A stretch of 47,422 bases of DNA from an uncultured Pirellulaceae bacterium (GTDB lineage Bacteria > Planctomycetota > Planctomycetia > Pirellulales > Pirellulaceae). A program made the translations under genes and the position numbers. The notes beneath the pieces are model-generated. The model did no database searches. It saw nothing but the letters and a program-made list of their open reading frames with translations, and was not told the origin of the DNA. The stretch is taken from contig CALHPU010000106.1 in assembly GCA_938036435.1 (NCBI GenBank), positions 1-47,422 of the forward strand, given 5' to 3'. This document shows positions 7,885 to 16,443 of the stretch, in pieces; positions within the stretch are counted from its first letter, which is position 1; each line of letters begins with the position of its first letter.

Positions 7885-9351
7885 ATGACGTTTTTCCCAA
7901 GAGTCGATTTGAGAAGGTTCGCCGAGTGCCTGTTCGCTTTCGTTCTTTCTTCTGTGCTGTGTTCAATCAGTGCCAATGCTACGGAGCAAAAGAACGTTCT
8001 CCTGATTTGTGTGGACGATTTGCGACCCGAGTTGGCATCGTTTGGTGTTTCCTACATTCATTCTCCCAACATCGATCAGCTGGCCAAACGGGGCACATCT
8101 TTTCACTGTCACTACGTCAACGCGCCTAGCTGCGGCTGTTCACGATATACGCTTTTGACGGGGCGTTTTGGATCCTCCAACAACCAAGCGCTGTTTACAC
8201 GGGCCGCTGCCGTGAAAAAGAACGCGGGCGAAGTTCCTCCCAGTATGCCTGAGTGGTTTCGGAAATCTGGGTACACCACTGTCTCAGTCGGGAAGGTTTC
8301 GCATCACCCGGGTGGGCGTGGTGGAAAAGACTGGGATGATGGTGACGTAATCGAAATGCCCGATGCGTGGGATCGCCATCTGATGCCCGTTGGTGATTGG
8401 CAGCATCCGCGCGGCACAATGCATGGATTGGCCAATGGCGAAATTCGTGTTAAAGGACAGATGTCGGTCATCCAAGCAACCGCAGGTCCCGATTCGATTT
8501 ACCCCGATGGATTGATCGTTGACAAAGCACTGCAGCAATTAGATTTGCTCGCGAGTGACCAATCGAAACCATTTTTCCTAGCCGTCGGCCTGATCAAACC
8601 TCATCTGCCGTTTGGATGCCCTAAAAGGTATCTGGACCTCTACGCCGATGTTGATTTACCTGCGATTGCACATCCCCACAAGCCGGAAGGATTGTCGACG
8701 TGGCATAAGTCGGGCGAGTTCTTTGGCCAGTACGCGATGGGTGGAAAAGACCCGCGGACCGACACCGCTTTTGCGGATGAAGTCCGGCGGCACTACGCGG
8801 CGTGTGTGAGTTACGCTGATGCCTCTGTCGGTCGCATCATTGAGGGACTGCGACAGACCGGCCAAGAGAAGAACACAATCATTGTTCTCTGGGGCGACCA
8901 TGGCTGGAATCTTGGTGAACACGGCATTTGGGGGAAACACAATCTTTTCGAGGAAGCACTTCGGTCGCCGCTGATCGTGTTGGATCCGAGTGCTTCGGAA
9001 ACGGCGACCGGCCAGAAGACCGAGGCAATCGTTGAAACGTTAGATGTTTTTCCTACGATTTGTGACTTGACGCGCGTTTCGAAGCCAGATTTTGTTGAGG
9101 GAGTGTCGCTGGTGCCGATCATGAAGGACCCAAGTTTGGCCGGTCGGCCAGCAGTCGGCTACAAGGCAAAAGTTCGCACTCTTCGCACGCAATCTCATCG
9201 CTTGATCCTTCACAAAAACGGCGGCGTTGAGTTATACGATCACACTTCACCTGAAAAAGAAACCAAAAACATTGCTCAAACGAACCCCGAATTGGTAAAC
9301 CAGATGACTGACCGGTTAAACAAACGGTTGCCACGCATCAGAGACCGGTAG
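7885..9351 (+). CDS. Secreted sulfatase, iduronate-2-sulfatase-like
   Basis: A 488-residue alkaline-phosphatase-fold sulfatase that would hydrolyse sulfate esters, probably on a polysaccharide. The ATG at 7885 gives a signal peptide ending near SANA (residues ~1-35), so it is exported; a TTG two codons earlier is possible. The metal-binding N-terminus is [11 protein letters not shown]. The formylglycine site is at residues 83-94, [12 protein letters not shown], where Cys replaces the usual Pro or Ala at the third position. Later family motifs include [21 protein letters not shown] and [17 protein letters not shown]. Substrate is unknown. A relic of a second sulfatase and a fucosidase lies convergently just downstream. 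Confidence 0.92.
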   Translation: MTFFPRVDLRRFAECLFAFVLSSVLCSISANATEQKNVLLICVDDLRPELASFGVSYIHSPNIDQLAKRGTSFHCHYVNAPSCGCSRYTLLTGRFGSSNNQALFTRAAAVKKNAGEVPPSMPEWFRKSGYTTVSVGKVSHHPGGRGGKDWDDGDVIEMPDAWDRHLMPVGDWQHPRGTMHGLANGEIRVKGQMSVIQATAGPDSIYPDGLIVDKALQQLDLLASDQSKPFFLAVGLIKPHLPFGCPKRYLDLYADVDLPAIAHPHKPEGLSTWHKSGEFFGQYAMGGKDPRTDTAFADEVRRHYAACVSYADASVGRIIEGLRQTGQEKNTIIVLWGDHGWNLGEHGIWGKHNLFEEALRSPLIVLDPSASETATGQKTEAIVETLDVFPTICDLTRVSKPDFVEGVSLVPIMKDPSLAGRPAVGYKAKVRTLRTQSHRLILHKNGGVELYDHTSPEKETKNIAQTNPELVNQMTDRLNKRLPRIRDR

Positions 9352-9914
9352 GTGCGGGCAATCGGTTGGATCGCAAAGCTTCGAGTTGGTCGTTGAGCAA
9401 ACGGTCACGCTGTTTTTGATGCATGTGGCTGGTGAAGTTTTTTGGTTTGGGAAAGTCTTTGGCGGTTAGTTCGTGCCCCATTTTTTTTGATGGCTTGAAC
9501 ATCACCATCAAAAAGAGAACCATCCGGTTTTGGTCCAGTGTTGATTAAGAGATTCGCATCCCAATACGCTGCGTGAGCCAGTGAACTACGAAGGAAATTC
9601 AAGCCGCGGCTCTTGTAGTTGGAATGCCAACCCCAATCGGAACCAAGCTTGTCACAGATCTCCATTGGAATGTCTCTTTCCATTTGTTTCGACTTGATTC
9701 CGTCAATCGCCAATTGATCGATGTTCGGCGTGTTGACCTTTTCAGCACCATAACAACTGATATCCGAATACCCGAGGTCGTCGGTCAGGATGAAAATGAC
9801 GTTAGGTTGCGTTGGCGTTTGGGCATGGACGGTGACTTCGTTCAGTAGCTGAGTCAAACACGCCAAACAAAAAAGAAATGTTGAGGTGAGGATTTGTTGC
9901 AAGCTTTTTTCCAA
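9338..9914 (-). pseudogene. Sulfatase/alpha-L-fucosidase (GH29) fusion relic
   Basis: Read leftward from 9914, the first ~70 residues are the start of a secreted sulfatase: a signal peptide (LQQILTSTFLFCLACLTQLL), then PNVIFILTDDLGYSDISCYG and NTPNIDQLA. The sequence then switches, near IKSKQMERDIP, to the end of a GH29 alpha-L-fucosidase catalytic domain (MEICDKLGSDWGWHSNYKS, then NLLINTGPKPDGS). The sulfatase active site and nearly all of the fucosidase are missing. A run of eight A (minus strand, near 9482-9489) shifts the frame; past it the fucosidase C-terminus continues as GHELTAKDFPKPKNF to a stop at 9338. The simplest reading is one deletion that fused two neighbouring genes, followed by decay. 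It overlaps the end of the intact sulfatase by 14 bases. Confidence 0.75.
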
Positions 9915-9977
9915 AAAGTCGATGTGTTATGGAGGTCTTTTAGTTTAACACAAACGTCTGTCCATTGCTCTCGCCGC

Positions 9978-11324
9978 CTAGCCGGCGAGCTCCCTTAACG
10001 CTCCTTGCTCGCACAGTTCTTTGGTGCCGAAGGTTTCGATATTGTGACCAAACGAATGAGCTAGTTGCAGCCACAATCGGTTGTGTGGTTCGTCGCCCAC
10101 GTTAATGTAACGCCCCGTTTTGAAACCTTTAGCACCACCAACGATCAACATTGGAATGTTCTGTAGCGTGTGCGAGTTGCCCTTGCCCAATTCATTTGTC
10201 CAGATCACTAACGTGTTGTCCAGCAGGCTCTGGCCTGTTCCTGGGTCGGGAGTCTCAGCTAGTCGAGTCAACAAGTAATTCATCTCACCAGCGAACCATT
10301 GATTAATCTTTACCAGTTTCTTTTGCGAGTCTTCTTTCATATCCGGATCATGCGATAATTGGTGGTGCGGTTCGTTAACTCCGATCCACTTCATGCGTAC
10401 TTGGCCGACTGAATTCGAATATTGAAGCGTTGCCACGCGATTCATGTCGTTGGCAAACCCGTTGACCAACAAGTCAATTTGCATGCGTGAAATCTTTGGC
10501 ATGTTGTCATCATTGACCCGCACTCCATCCTCCAATTCTGGTTCGGGAACGAGCAATTCTTGTTGAGCGGCTTGTTTCAAATCATTTTCCATTTGGTAGA
10601 CAAACTCTTGATGTTCGTCCAACATGAGTTTTCCCGCGCGCCCGACGCGGCCAGCGACCTTTTTTAACTCGAATCGAACGTCGTCGAGGACACTCTGCAG
10701 CAGTTCTTGATCCTTACTACGTCCATACATCCTCGAGAAAACGGAGTAGGGATTACTGTTGGGGGCGACAGGCCGGTTATTGCCCGCGTAACACATGCGG
10801 GTCCAAGGGTCGGCGCGGTTTGGAACCGACACGCCGAATTCGATCGAGCCAAAACGGGTTTTTTTGTCAGCGCTGGACTGGCAGAAATTCTTCAATTCTT
10901 GGTCAATCGAAATTCCACTGGCCCAGCCGGCAGGACTGTCGGAGCCACCTTGGATGTTGCCCGGATTGAGCTCCGTAGCGGTCAACAGACAGCTCATTCC
11001 CCGCATGTGACTATCGCCATCGCCTCTAACCTTATTGGAGATGCCCTTTACCAGCAGCATTCTGTCTTTAAAGTCTTCTAGCGGTTGAAGGATGGGAGTC
11101 GTCTCAAATTTCTCGCCTTCGGTCTTGGGCCAGAACGAATCTTGCACCACGCCGTTGGGTGAAAACATGATAATGACTCGTTGTTTGTTCTTCGCAGACG
11201 TCTTGCGAGATTCGTCGGCAAATAGCGGCAGCCCACCAAGAAATGGAAGCACTGCGGCACTAACGCCTAACTGCTTAAGAAAGCGGCGGCGGAGCAGATC
11301 GGTGCAATTCTCTATGTTATTCAT
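9978..11324 (-). CDS. DUF1552 family protein with Tat signal
   Basis: A 448-residue protein of the DUF1552 family, which is abundant in planctomycetes and of unknown biochemical role. The N-terminus carries a twin-arginine signal, RRRFLKQLG followed by a hydrophobic segment (AAVLPFLGGLPLFA), so it is exported folded and may hold a cofactor. Later parts (IIMFSPNGVVQDSFWP, LLVKGISN, LGKGNSHTLQNIPMLIVGG) are typical of the family and recall alkaline-phosphatase-like folds. The ATG at 11324 is preferred; a TTG at 11336 adds four residues and would directly abut the stop of the upstream gene. That gene is the DUF1592 cytochrome, and such pairs recur in this phylum, implying joint function. Confidence 0.9.
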   Translation of the reverse strand: MNNIENCTDLLRRRFLKQLGVSAAVLPFLGGLPLFADESRKTSAKNKQRVIIMFSPNGVVQDSFWPKTEGEKFETTPILQPLEDFKDRMLLVKGISNKVRGDGDSHMRGMSCLLTATELNPGNIQGGSDSPAGWASGISIDQELKNFCQSSADKKTRFGSIEFGVSVPNRADPWTRMCYAGNNRPVAPNSNPYSVFSRMYGRSKDQELLQSVLDDVRFELKKVAGRVGRAGKLMLDEHQEFVYQMENDLKQAAQQELLVPEPELEDGVRVNDDNMPKISRMQIDLLVNGFANDMNRVATLQYSNSVGQVRMKWIGVNEPHHQLSHDPDMKEDSQKKLVKINQWFAGEMNYLLTRLAETPDPGTGQSLLDNTLVIWTNELGKGNSHTLQNIPMLIVGGAKGFKTGRYINVGDEPHNRLWLQLAHSFGHNIETFGTKELCEQGALRELAG

Positions 11325-11336
11325 GGCATTACTCAA

Positions 11337-13829
11337 TCAGTTAGCATCGGCTGCGACGACGGCGATGCCGACAATCAATTGCCGGACATTGTAATTGGAC
11401 TGAACAAAGTCTTTGTAAAGATCGTTCAATGTTTCGGGCCCAAAGGCGTGGACTGGCTGTTTGACGAAATGCTGGAACAGCTTTTCGATAAAGTTACGAT
11501 GGGCGTCGGGGCTGTTGACCAGATAGTGCGCTAGATCTTTGGCTCCGGAGAATGGCACTTCAGTAGCCTCGGGCGTGACGTAAACTGTGCTGGAGTCAAT
11601 CGGTTTGTTTTTCTCTTTATCTCGGAAGCGTCCTACTGCGTCGAAATTTTCTAGACTGAAACCTAGCGGGTTGATCACGCTATGGCAGCCCTTGCAATTG
11701 ACGTCTTTGGTCTGGTGCGCCACACGCTCCCGAGTGGTCATCGTTGGATCAAAGTCTTCGTCAAGAGGGTCAACGTCGATCGGAGGCGCCTTTAGCGTTC
11801 TGCCCAGCAGGCTCTTGGCGACGAAAACTCCTCGGTGAATGGGAGATGTGTTCTTGTAATATGATAACCCCGTCATCACATAAGGGTGAGTTAGGATGCC
11901 GCAACGTCGGTCGGATTCAAAGTCAGTTTTTACGAATATGCCGTCGGTGTCAGCATCAATTCCATAGAACTGAGCGATGCGCGTGTTGACGTAAATTTTG
12001 TCGAACAGAAACAGCTGCCGGTAATCTGATTTTTCCGACCAAACAATTTCATGCAGTGATTTTTCGATGGATCCACGTAATGAGTAGATCAATTCTTGGT
12101 CGAATCCCGGATAGACGGCCGCGTCCTTGGAGGCGTGTTCCGTTTTCTCCATTTCCAACCAATGGAAGAAAAAATCGGATAACTTTTGACGGGTGCGTGG
12201 GCGGTCTAGCATTCCCCAAGCTCGTTCCATAATCGCGCGGCGATCTTTCAGCTCGTTGTTCTCAACCGCTTGCCGAAGAGATTGGTCGGGGATCGAATCC
12301 CACATCACGTTGGAGAGCGTTGCGGCGACTGAGTTCTGGCGATCGTCTTGCGACAACGAAGCCGATGGCTCTGCTGTGGACTGAGTCAGATAAAGAAACT
12401 GCGGCGACTTGAGTGTCAAAAGAATGGAACGCTTAAGTGCAACCAAGGGGTTGGCTTCCGAGGCAAACTGAGCGTCTAGGAATGAATTTTTTTCTGCGTC
12501 GCTTGGTCGGCGACCCAAGGCGATTGTCACAAACCTTTCAGCGAAATCGAAGTGACGCTGCCGCTTTGAGTCAGCAATTTGTCGGTCGGTTGAATCGGGA
12601 GTTTGTTCCTGCGTCTTTTCGGTCTTCTTTTTGTCTTGGTTCTTGTAACCCTTTTCTTTTTTTCGTTTCCTCTTTTTTCGTCGGGGCAATTTGCCCAACG
12701 TCTCGTCCATCATCTGTTCCAGATTGGCTTCCACGAAGTTCATCGCTTCGATGGCGGCTTGAGTTGTGGCCGTGTCCCATTGTCGGGAAATTGCGGTGCC
12801 GCGCGCGTAGCCAACGCTGCTGTCGTCAGCGGGAAATTCGGTGTTGAACACTAGGGAGGCGGAATAATATCCGGGGGAGAGAACGGATTGGGGAATAACC
12901 TCTCTCACGCCGCCGGGAGGAATCCACTCAAGTTTCATCCCCGCCTTTTTCTCGTTGAACTTAAACATCGTGAGCGTGATCGGATACGCTTGGCCGCCAG
13001 TAAGTTTCATCGACGCTTTGAATTCGGTCTGGTCGGTAGAGTTGACGTTGTTGTCAATCGTGTATTCTTCTTTGTTGACAGAGAGCCGAAACCCGTTGGG
13101 GGACGTCACGATAAAGTCGTAGATACCGGTTTCTTTTGCGATCAAGCCTCCGTTCCAGAGAATCGAGAACTGGGAGTCGTCTTTTAGTTCTTCCGCGGCC
13201 GGGGTTTTCTCGCCAAAGTCAAAATCGAGGATTACGTCAACGCGCTCTAGTTTGACACCGTCCTTGTACAATTCGCGCGTGCCGAAGTACTTGCCATTGA
13301 GTCCGCGTTTTTCCTCTGGAACACCTTCATACTTCAGTTGCTTCATGATGTCAGCAACGGCGTTTTGATATTGCTGGACGGTGCGTCTGGAGAATGCGAT
13401 CTTGGGTGGATTGTTCCTCAGCTGGGCGGAGCGCGAGTAAAAAGCATGGTGCAGATATTGGCTGACCAGATGCGCGTCCTCTCCCGTGCATAGTTCGGGT
13501 TCTCCTTCGGGCATGGTGTCAGAGACATATTTTGCCAGTTCGACAACCGGCAGGTCACCCTCCAACGGAAATTCGTAGACGCCCTCGACACCTTTTGCGG
13601 TATCGCCATGGCAATCTGCACAAGACGATTCGTAAATCCTTCGGCCGCTGGCCAGTTGTGATTCGAGCGCTTCATCGACGTGAATGTCTCGCGTGGCAGC
13701 AGCGTCAGGTTCAACCGCGGACGATTGTTTGGGTTCTTGAGCGTGCGAGGGCGTCGAGCATAATATGAAAATCGCCGTCAAAAATGTGGCGTATCGAACA
13801 CGAGTTCTGCGGTTAGACGGCGAAGGCAT
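11337..13829 (-). CDS. DUF1592/DUF1588/DUF1585 cytochrome c-type protein with PA14-like domain
   Basis: An 830-residue exported protein (signal peptide ~1-30, ending SHA). Residues ~60-130 form a small cytochrome c domain with haem motif CADCH (C70, C73, H74). A PA14-like carbohydrate-binding domain follows (~180-300, GKYFGTRELYKDG and TGIYDFIVTSPNGFRLSV). After a Lys-rich linker (~390-410) come the DUF1592, DUF1588 and DUF1585 regions (LTLKSPQFLYL, GILTHPYVMTGLSYYKNTSPIHRGVFV, NPLGFSLENFDAVGRFRD). A second haem motif, CKGCH, is at 712-716. The family is characteristic of planctomycetes and is often thought to act in oxidative polysaccharide metabolism, but no reaction is established. It is directly followed by the DUF1552 gene with no gap. 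Confidence 0.9.
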   Translation of the reverse strand: MPSPSNRRTRVRYATFLTAIFILCSTPSHAQEPKQSSAVEPDAAATRDIHVDEALESQLASGRRIYESSCADCHGDTAKGVEGVYEFPLEGDLPVVELAKYVSDTMPEGEPELCTGEDAHLVSQYLHHAFYSRSAQLRNNPPKIAFSRRTVQQYQNAVADIMKQLKYEGVPEEKRGLNGKYFGTRELYKDGVKLERVDVILDFDFGEKTPAAEELKDDSQFSILWNGGLIAKETGIYDFIVTSPNGFRLSVNKEEYTIDNNVNSTDQTEFKASMKLTGGQAYPITLTMFKFNEKKAGMKLEWIPPGGVREVIPQSVLSPGYYSASLVFNTEFPADDSSVGYARGTAISRQWDTATTQAAIEAMNFVEANLEQMMDETLGKLPRRKKRKRKKEKGYKNQDKKKTEKTQEQTPDSTDRQIADSKRQRHFDFAERFVTIALGRRPSDAEKNSFLDAQFASEANPLVALKRSILLTLKSPQFLYLTQSTAEPSASLSQDDRQNSVAATLSNVMWDSIPDQSLRQAVENNELKDRRAIMERAWGMLDRPRTRQKLSDFFFHWLEMEKTEHASKDAAVYPGFDQELIYSLRGSIEKSLHEIVWSEKSDYRQLFLFDKIYVNTRIAQFYGIDADTDGIFVKTDFESDRRCGILTHPYVMTGLSYYKNTSPIHRGVFVAKSLLGRTLKAPPIDVDPLDEDFDPTMTTRERVAHQTKDVNCKGCHSVINPLGFSLENFDAVGRFRDKEKNKPIDSSTVYVTPEATEVPFSGAKDLAHYLVNSPDAHRNFIEKLFQHFVKQPVHAFGPETLNDLYKDFVQSNYNVRQLIVGIAVVAADAN

Positions 13830-13922
13830 AATGCGGAGGAATGTTTTTGCAAGAGGGCGAGGTTGCTTGCGATTTAGGTCTTCAACGTTTCTTGGACCAA
13901 AGCAACCTTTGTTTCTCTCATG

Positions 13923-14474
13923 CTAAACTTCTTTGTGGCGATGCAGTGCCGCAGATTCGCGCTCAATCGCCTCATTTATCAACCTTTTGGCCACGTCTAC
14001 TTCGGCACACTGAGCGATTTTGACCCATTTTCCGGGCTCAAGATCCTTGTAGTGTGCAAAAAAGTGTTCGATTTGCTCGATCGTGATTTCGGGCAGGTCA
14101 GAGTAGCTGTCGATCTTTTCGTAGCGACGCGTCAGCTTTGCCGAGGGGACGGCGATAATTTTTTCATCGTGCCCAGCGTCGTCTTCCATGATCAGCACCC
14201 CCAATGGCCGACAATTCATGACAGCACCGGGAACAATCGCGCGCGTGTTACAGACCAAGACATCAATGGGGTCGCCATCGGCAGACAACGTATGCGGAAC
14301 AAATCCGTAGTTCCCCGGATAGACCATCGAAGTGTACAGAAATCTGTCGACAAAAAGGGTCCCGGAAACCTTATCCATCTCGTACTTGATGGGCTGACCG
14401 CCGATCGGGACTTCGATGATGACGTTGATGTCTTCGGGAGGATTGTCACCGATCGAAATGTTTTCTATCCGCAT
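13923..14474 (-). CDS. ppa: Inorganic pyrophosphatase (family I)
   Basis: A 183-residue soluble enzyme that hydrolyses pyrophosphate to phosphate and so drives biosynthetic reactions forward. The length and sequence are those of family I bacterial enzymes. The signature D-G-D-P-I-D is at residues 66-71 and binds catalytic metal ions. Other conserved parts are [13 protein letters not shown] (substrate-binding lysine at 30), [12 protein letters not shown] at 51-62, and the second metal cluster [10 protein letters not shown] near 95-104. The ATG start at 14474 agrees with the family N-terminus. It stands 93 bases from the DUF1592 gene on the same strand and appears to be a separate housekeeping unit. 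Confidence 0.95.
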   Translation of the reverse strand: MRIENISIGDNPPEDINVIIEVPIGGQPIKYEMDKVSGTLFVDRFLYTSMVYPGNYGFVPHTLSADGDPIDVLVCNTRAIVPGAVMNCRPLGVLIMEDDAGHDEKIIAVPSAKLTRRYEKIDSYSDLPEITIEQIEHFFAHYKDLEPGKWVKIAQCAEVDVAKRLINEAIERESAALHRHKEV

Positions 14475-14592
14475 AATTTCACGCTAGTGTGAACAAGGTA
14501 AGAATTGATTTAGTCTTTCCAAAATGATAGGCCTTGGATTTCATCGGCGAAAGATGGGTTTGGTCAATTGCCGTTTTGTTGGGTTGGGACAT

Positions 14593-14629
14593 AAAAAAGC
14601 GAAGCCCCTAAACAAGTTAAGGGCTTCGC
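14593..14629 (-). terminator. Rho-independent terminator
   Basis: GCGAAGCCC at 14599-14607 pairs with GGGCTTCGC at 14621-14629 across a short loop. On the minus strand the stem is followed by TTTTTT (14598-14593). It lies 29 bases past the stop of the leftward gene at 14658-15113 and fits as its terminator. Confidence 0.85.
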
Positions 14630-14657
14630 AAGCTAATTTAAAATTTTAATTCCGTTG

Positions 14658-15113
14658 CTACTTTGCGTCAGCGGTGCACGCTTTGACGATAGGCACGATC
14701 TTTTCAGCCAGCTTCACCACCGCCTCTTGAACGGTTTCTTCACCCAACCGTAGTACTTTCACAGTTTCCCAGCCCTTACCCTCGACGCCGTTGAGCGTAG
14801 TGCGGAATTCTTCGAAGGCTTCGATGAGGCTTTCGTTGGCTTCTTCAGTGAGTCCGGGCATCGTGCCTTTCCAACGCCAATTAAGCTGGCACTGGCCTTT
14901 GTACATTTGCGATACCGCACATTTTCCGATGAAAGCACTGAACGTGCAGTAGTCGGATTTGCCGCGTGAGACTGACGTGTAGCTGACATCAAGATCTGTA
15001 TCGGCGCACATTACTTCTTCGAGTGCCACATATGCATCGTAGGCGCGATCGCTCGGGCAGAGCCGTTCTGTTTCTTCGAGCCATTGTTCGCGTGTGATTT
15101 CAGTGGGCGGCAT
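14658..15113 (-). CDS. Conserved-looking protein of unknown function
   Basis: A 151-residue soluble, acidic protein with no signal peptide or transmembrane segment. I do not recognise a family. It has four cysteines spread through the first half (near 19, 36, 56 and 65) plus others, without a zinc-finger spacing. A predicted mixed alpha/beta pattern ends in a long helix (EETVQEAVVKLAEKIVPIVKAC). The start is ATG at 15113. The clear intrinsic terminator just downstream supports a real, separately transcribed gene, and the composition is that of a folded protein. Confidence 0.75.
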   Translation of the reverse strand: MPPTEITREQWLEETERLCPSDRAYDAYVALEEVMCADTDLDVSYTSVSRGKSDYCTFSAFIGKCAVSQMYKGQCQLNWRWKGTMPGLTEEANESLIEAFEEFRTTLNGVEGKGWETVKVLRLGEETVQEAVVKLAEKIVPIVKACTADAK

Positions 15114-15582
15114 TTCAAAAGACCTCGGTTACTTCAACGAATAGTGTGGTGGTTGCTTTGATCAAATATCTTGAGCCTTCATCATAACCCAAACTTGGGT
15201 TTTTCTCACCCCGGATGGCTGTTTTTTTCGCCGCTTGCGAGAATTCTCTTTCTAGATTGCCCATTTAGATTGCCTATTGTTGGCTGTCTGCGACGAACCA
15301 CCGGTCACTATGCTGTTAGGTTTGTGTTCTGCTACTTTCGTACAAAAAGTAAATTGCGGGTCGCCGCAGGCTTGCACAGTGATTTAGAAATCCGGTATTT
15401 TCGGATTAAACGGGAAATCATTTCCTAATTATTACTATCTAGATCCAGCTGACGAAAGTATCTCGTAGCAGCGCTGAGGACCTGAATATCATTGCTCAAA
15501 AGTAGTTTGGCATGCCTGAAAGGTTTTCGGGCTACCGCTAGAGTGCCTAACCTAAATTCCAACCGTGAACTGACGATCGACT
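15114..15582. other. Intergenic region between divergent genes
   Basis: A 469-base spacer that should contain the promoters of the two divergent flanking genes. Short open frames exist on the plus strand but show no protein-like pattern or start site. I find no RNA fold or repeat worth naming. Confidence 0.4.
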
Positions 15583-16287
15583 ATGGATATCAAAGCGACT
15601 GCTCGCAAGGGCTACATCACCAAGTTTCTTCTGATTGGGCTGGTTGCCTTGGCCATCGGCGGCTGGCATCTGACAGACGCAATTGTTAAAGCACCATCGC
15701 TGCGCGAGTATGCTGATGCCTATCTTGAGATGCAAGGACCGCCGAACGAGAATGGCGACTACATGATTAGCGATGGCGATCTTCAGGAAGCTTGGCAGGC
15801 CTACGCAGAGCCACGAGGCTTATCCCTCGACAAACCGAAGCTTCACGATGATATCACCTTCTTCGTTACCTACAATTATTTCATTGGTGGAATTTTCACA
15901 CTGTTGGGTTTGTGGTGTTTGTTCAATGCTCTACCGACGATCGGGAAGTGGATCAAGCTTAGCGATGGTAAGTTGGCTTCCAAGGGCGGCGTTGAAATCG
16001 AACTCGAGGACATCACGAAGATCGACAAAACGCGTTGGGAGAAAAAGGGAATTGCCAAAGTCTCGGCAACAGACGCTGACGGGAAATCGCGCACGTTGAT
16101 TGTCGACGATTTGAAGTTCGAGCGCGAGCCGACGGATCAAATAATGGCTGAAATCGAACGTGTCGCTGGTGTGGATAAAATCATCGGCGGCAAATCAGAA
16201 GCGGAGTATGAGGTTCTAAAGCAGGAAAAAGAGGCGGCCCGCCTAGAACGCGAGCAAGCAATGAACCAAATGGAAGAAGAAGGATAA
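15583..16287 (+). CDS. Membrane protein with C-terminal coiled coil, unknown function
   Basis: A 234-residue protein with two transmembrane segments, about 14-32 (KFLLIGLVALAIGGW) and 93-115 (FFVTYNYFIGGIFTLLGLW). The ~60 residues between them probably lie in the periplasm. The C-terminal half is cytosolic, with a beta-rich stretch (WIKLSDGKLASKGGVEIELEDITKIDK) that resembles a small PH-like or bPH-type domain. It ends in a charged coiled-coil helix (LKQEKEAARLEREQAMNQMEEE). The family is not recognised. It lies 156 bases upstream of the zinc-ribbon/propeller gene on the same strand and could be expressed with it. Confidence 0.75.
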   Translation: MDIKATARKGYITKFLLIGLVALAIGGWHLTDAIVKAPSLREYADAYLEMQGPPNENGDYMISDGDLQEAWQAYAEPRGLSLDKPKLHDDITFFVTYNYFIGGIFTLLGLWCLFNALPTIGKWIKLSDGKLASKGGVEIELEDITKIDKTRWEKKGIAKVSATDADGKSRTLIVDDLKFEREPTDQIMAEIERVAGVDKIIGGKSEAEYEVLKQEKEAARLEREQAMNQMEEEG

Positions 16288-16443
16288 GGTTCTCGAAAAA
16301 ATGTTCATTTTATGGCTGACGTGAGACAAGGTTTGCGGTGGATTGCGTAGAAGAAATTGGCCGCGGAAGTATGGTATGATTGTCGTACTGGAAATGTGCC
16401 GTTCGCAGCCGTAAGCAAAAGTTAGGTTAATCCCACTTAACCC

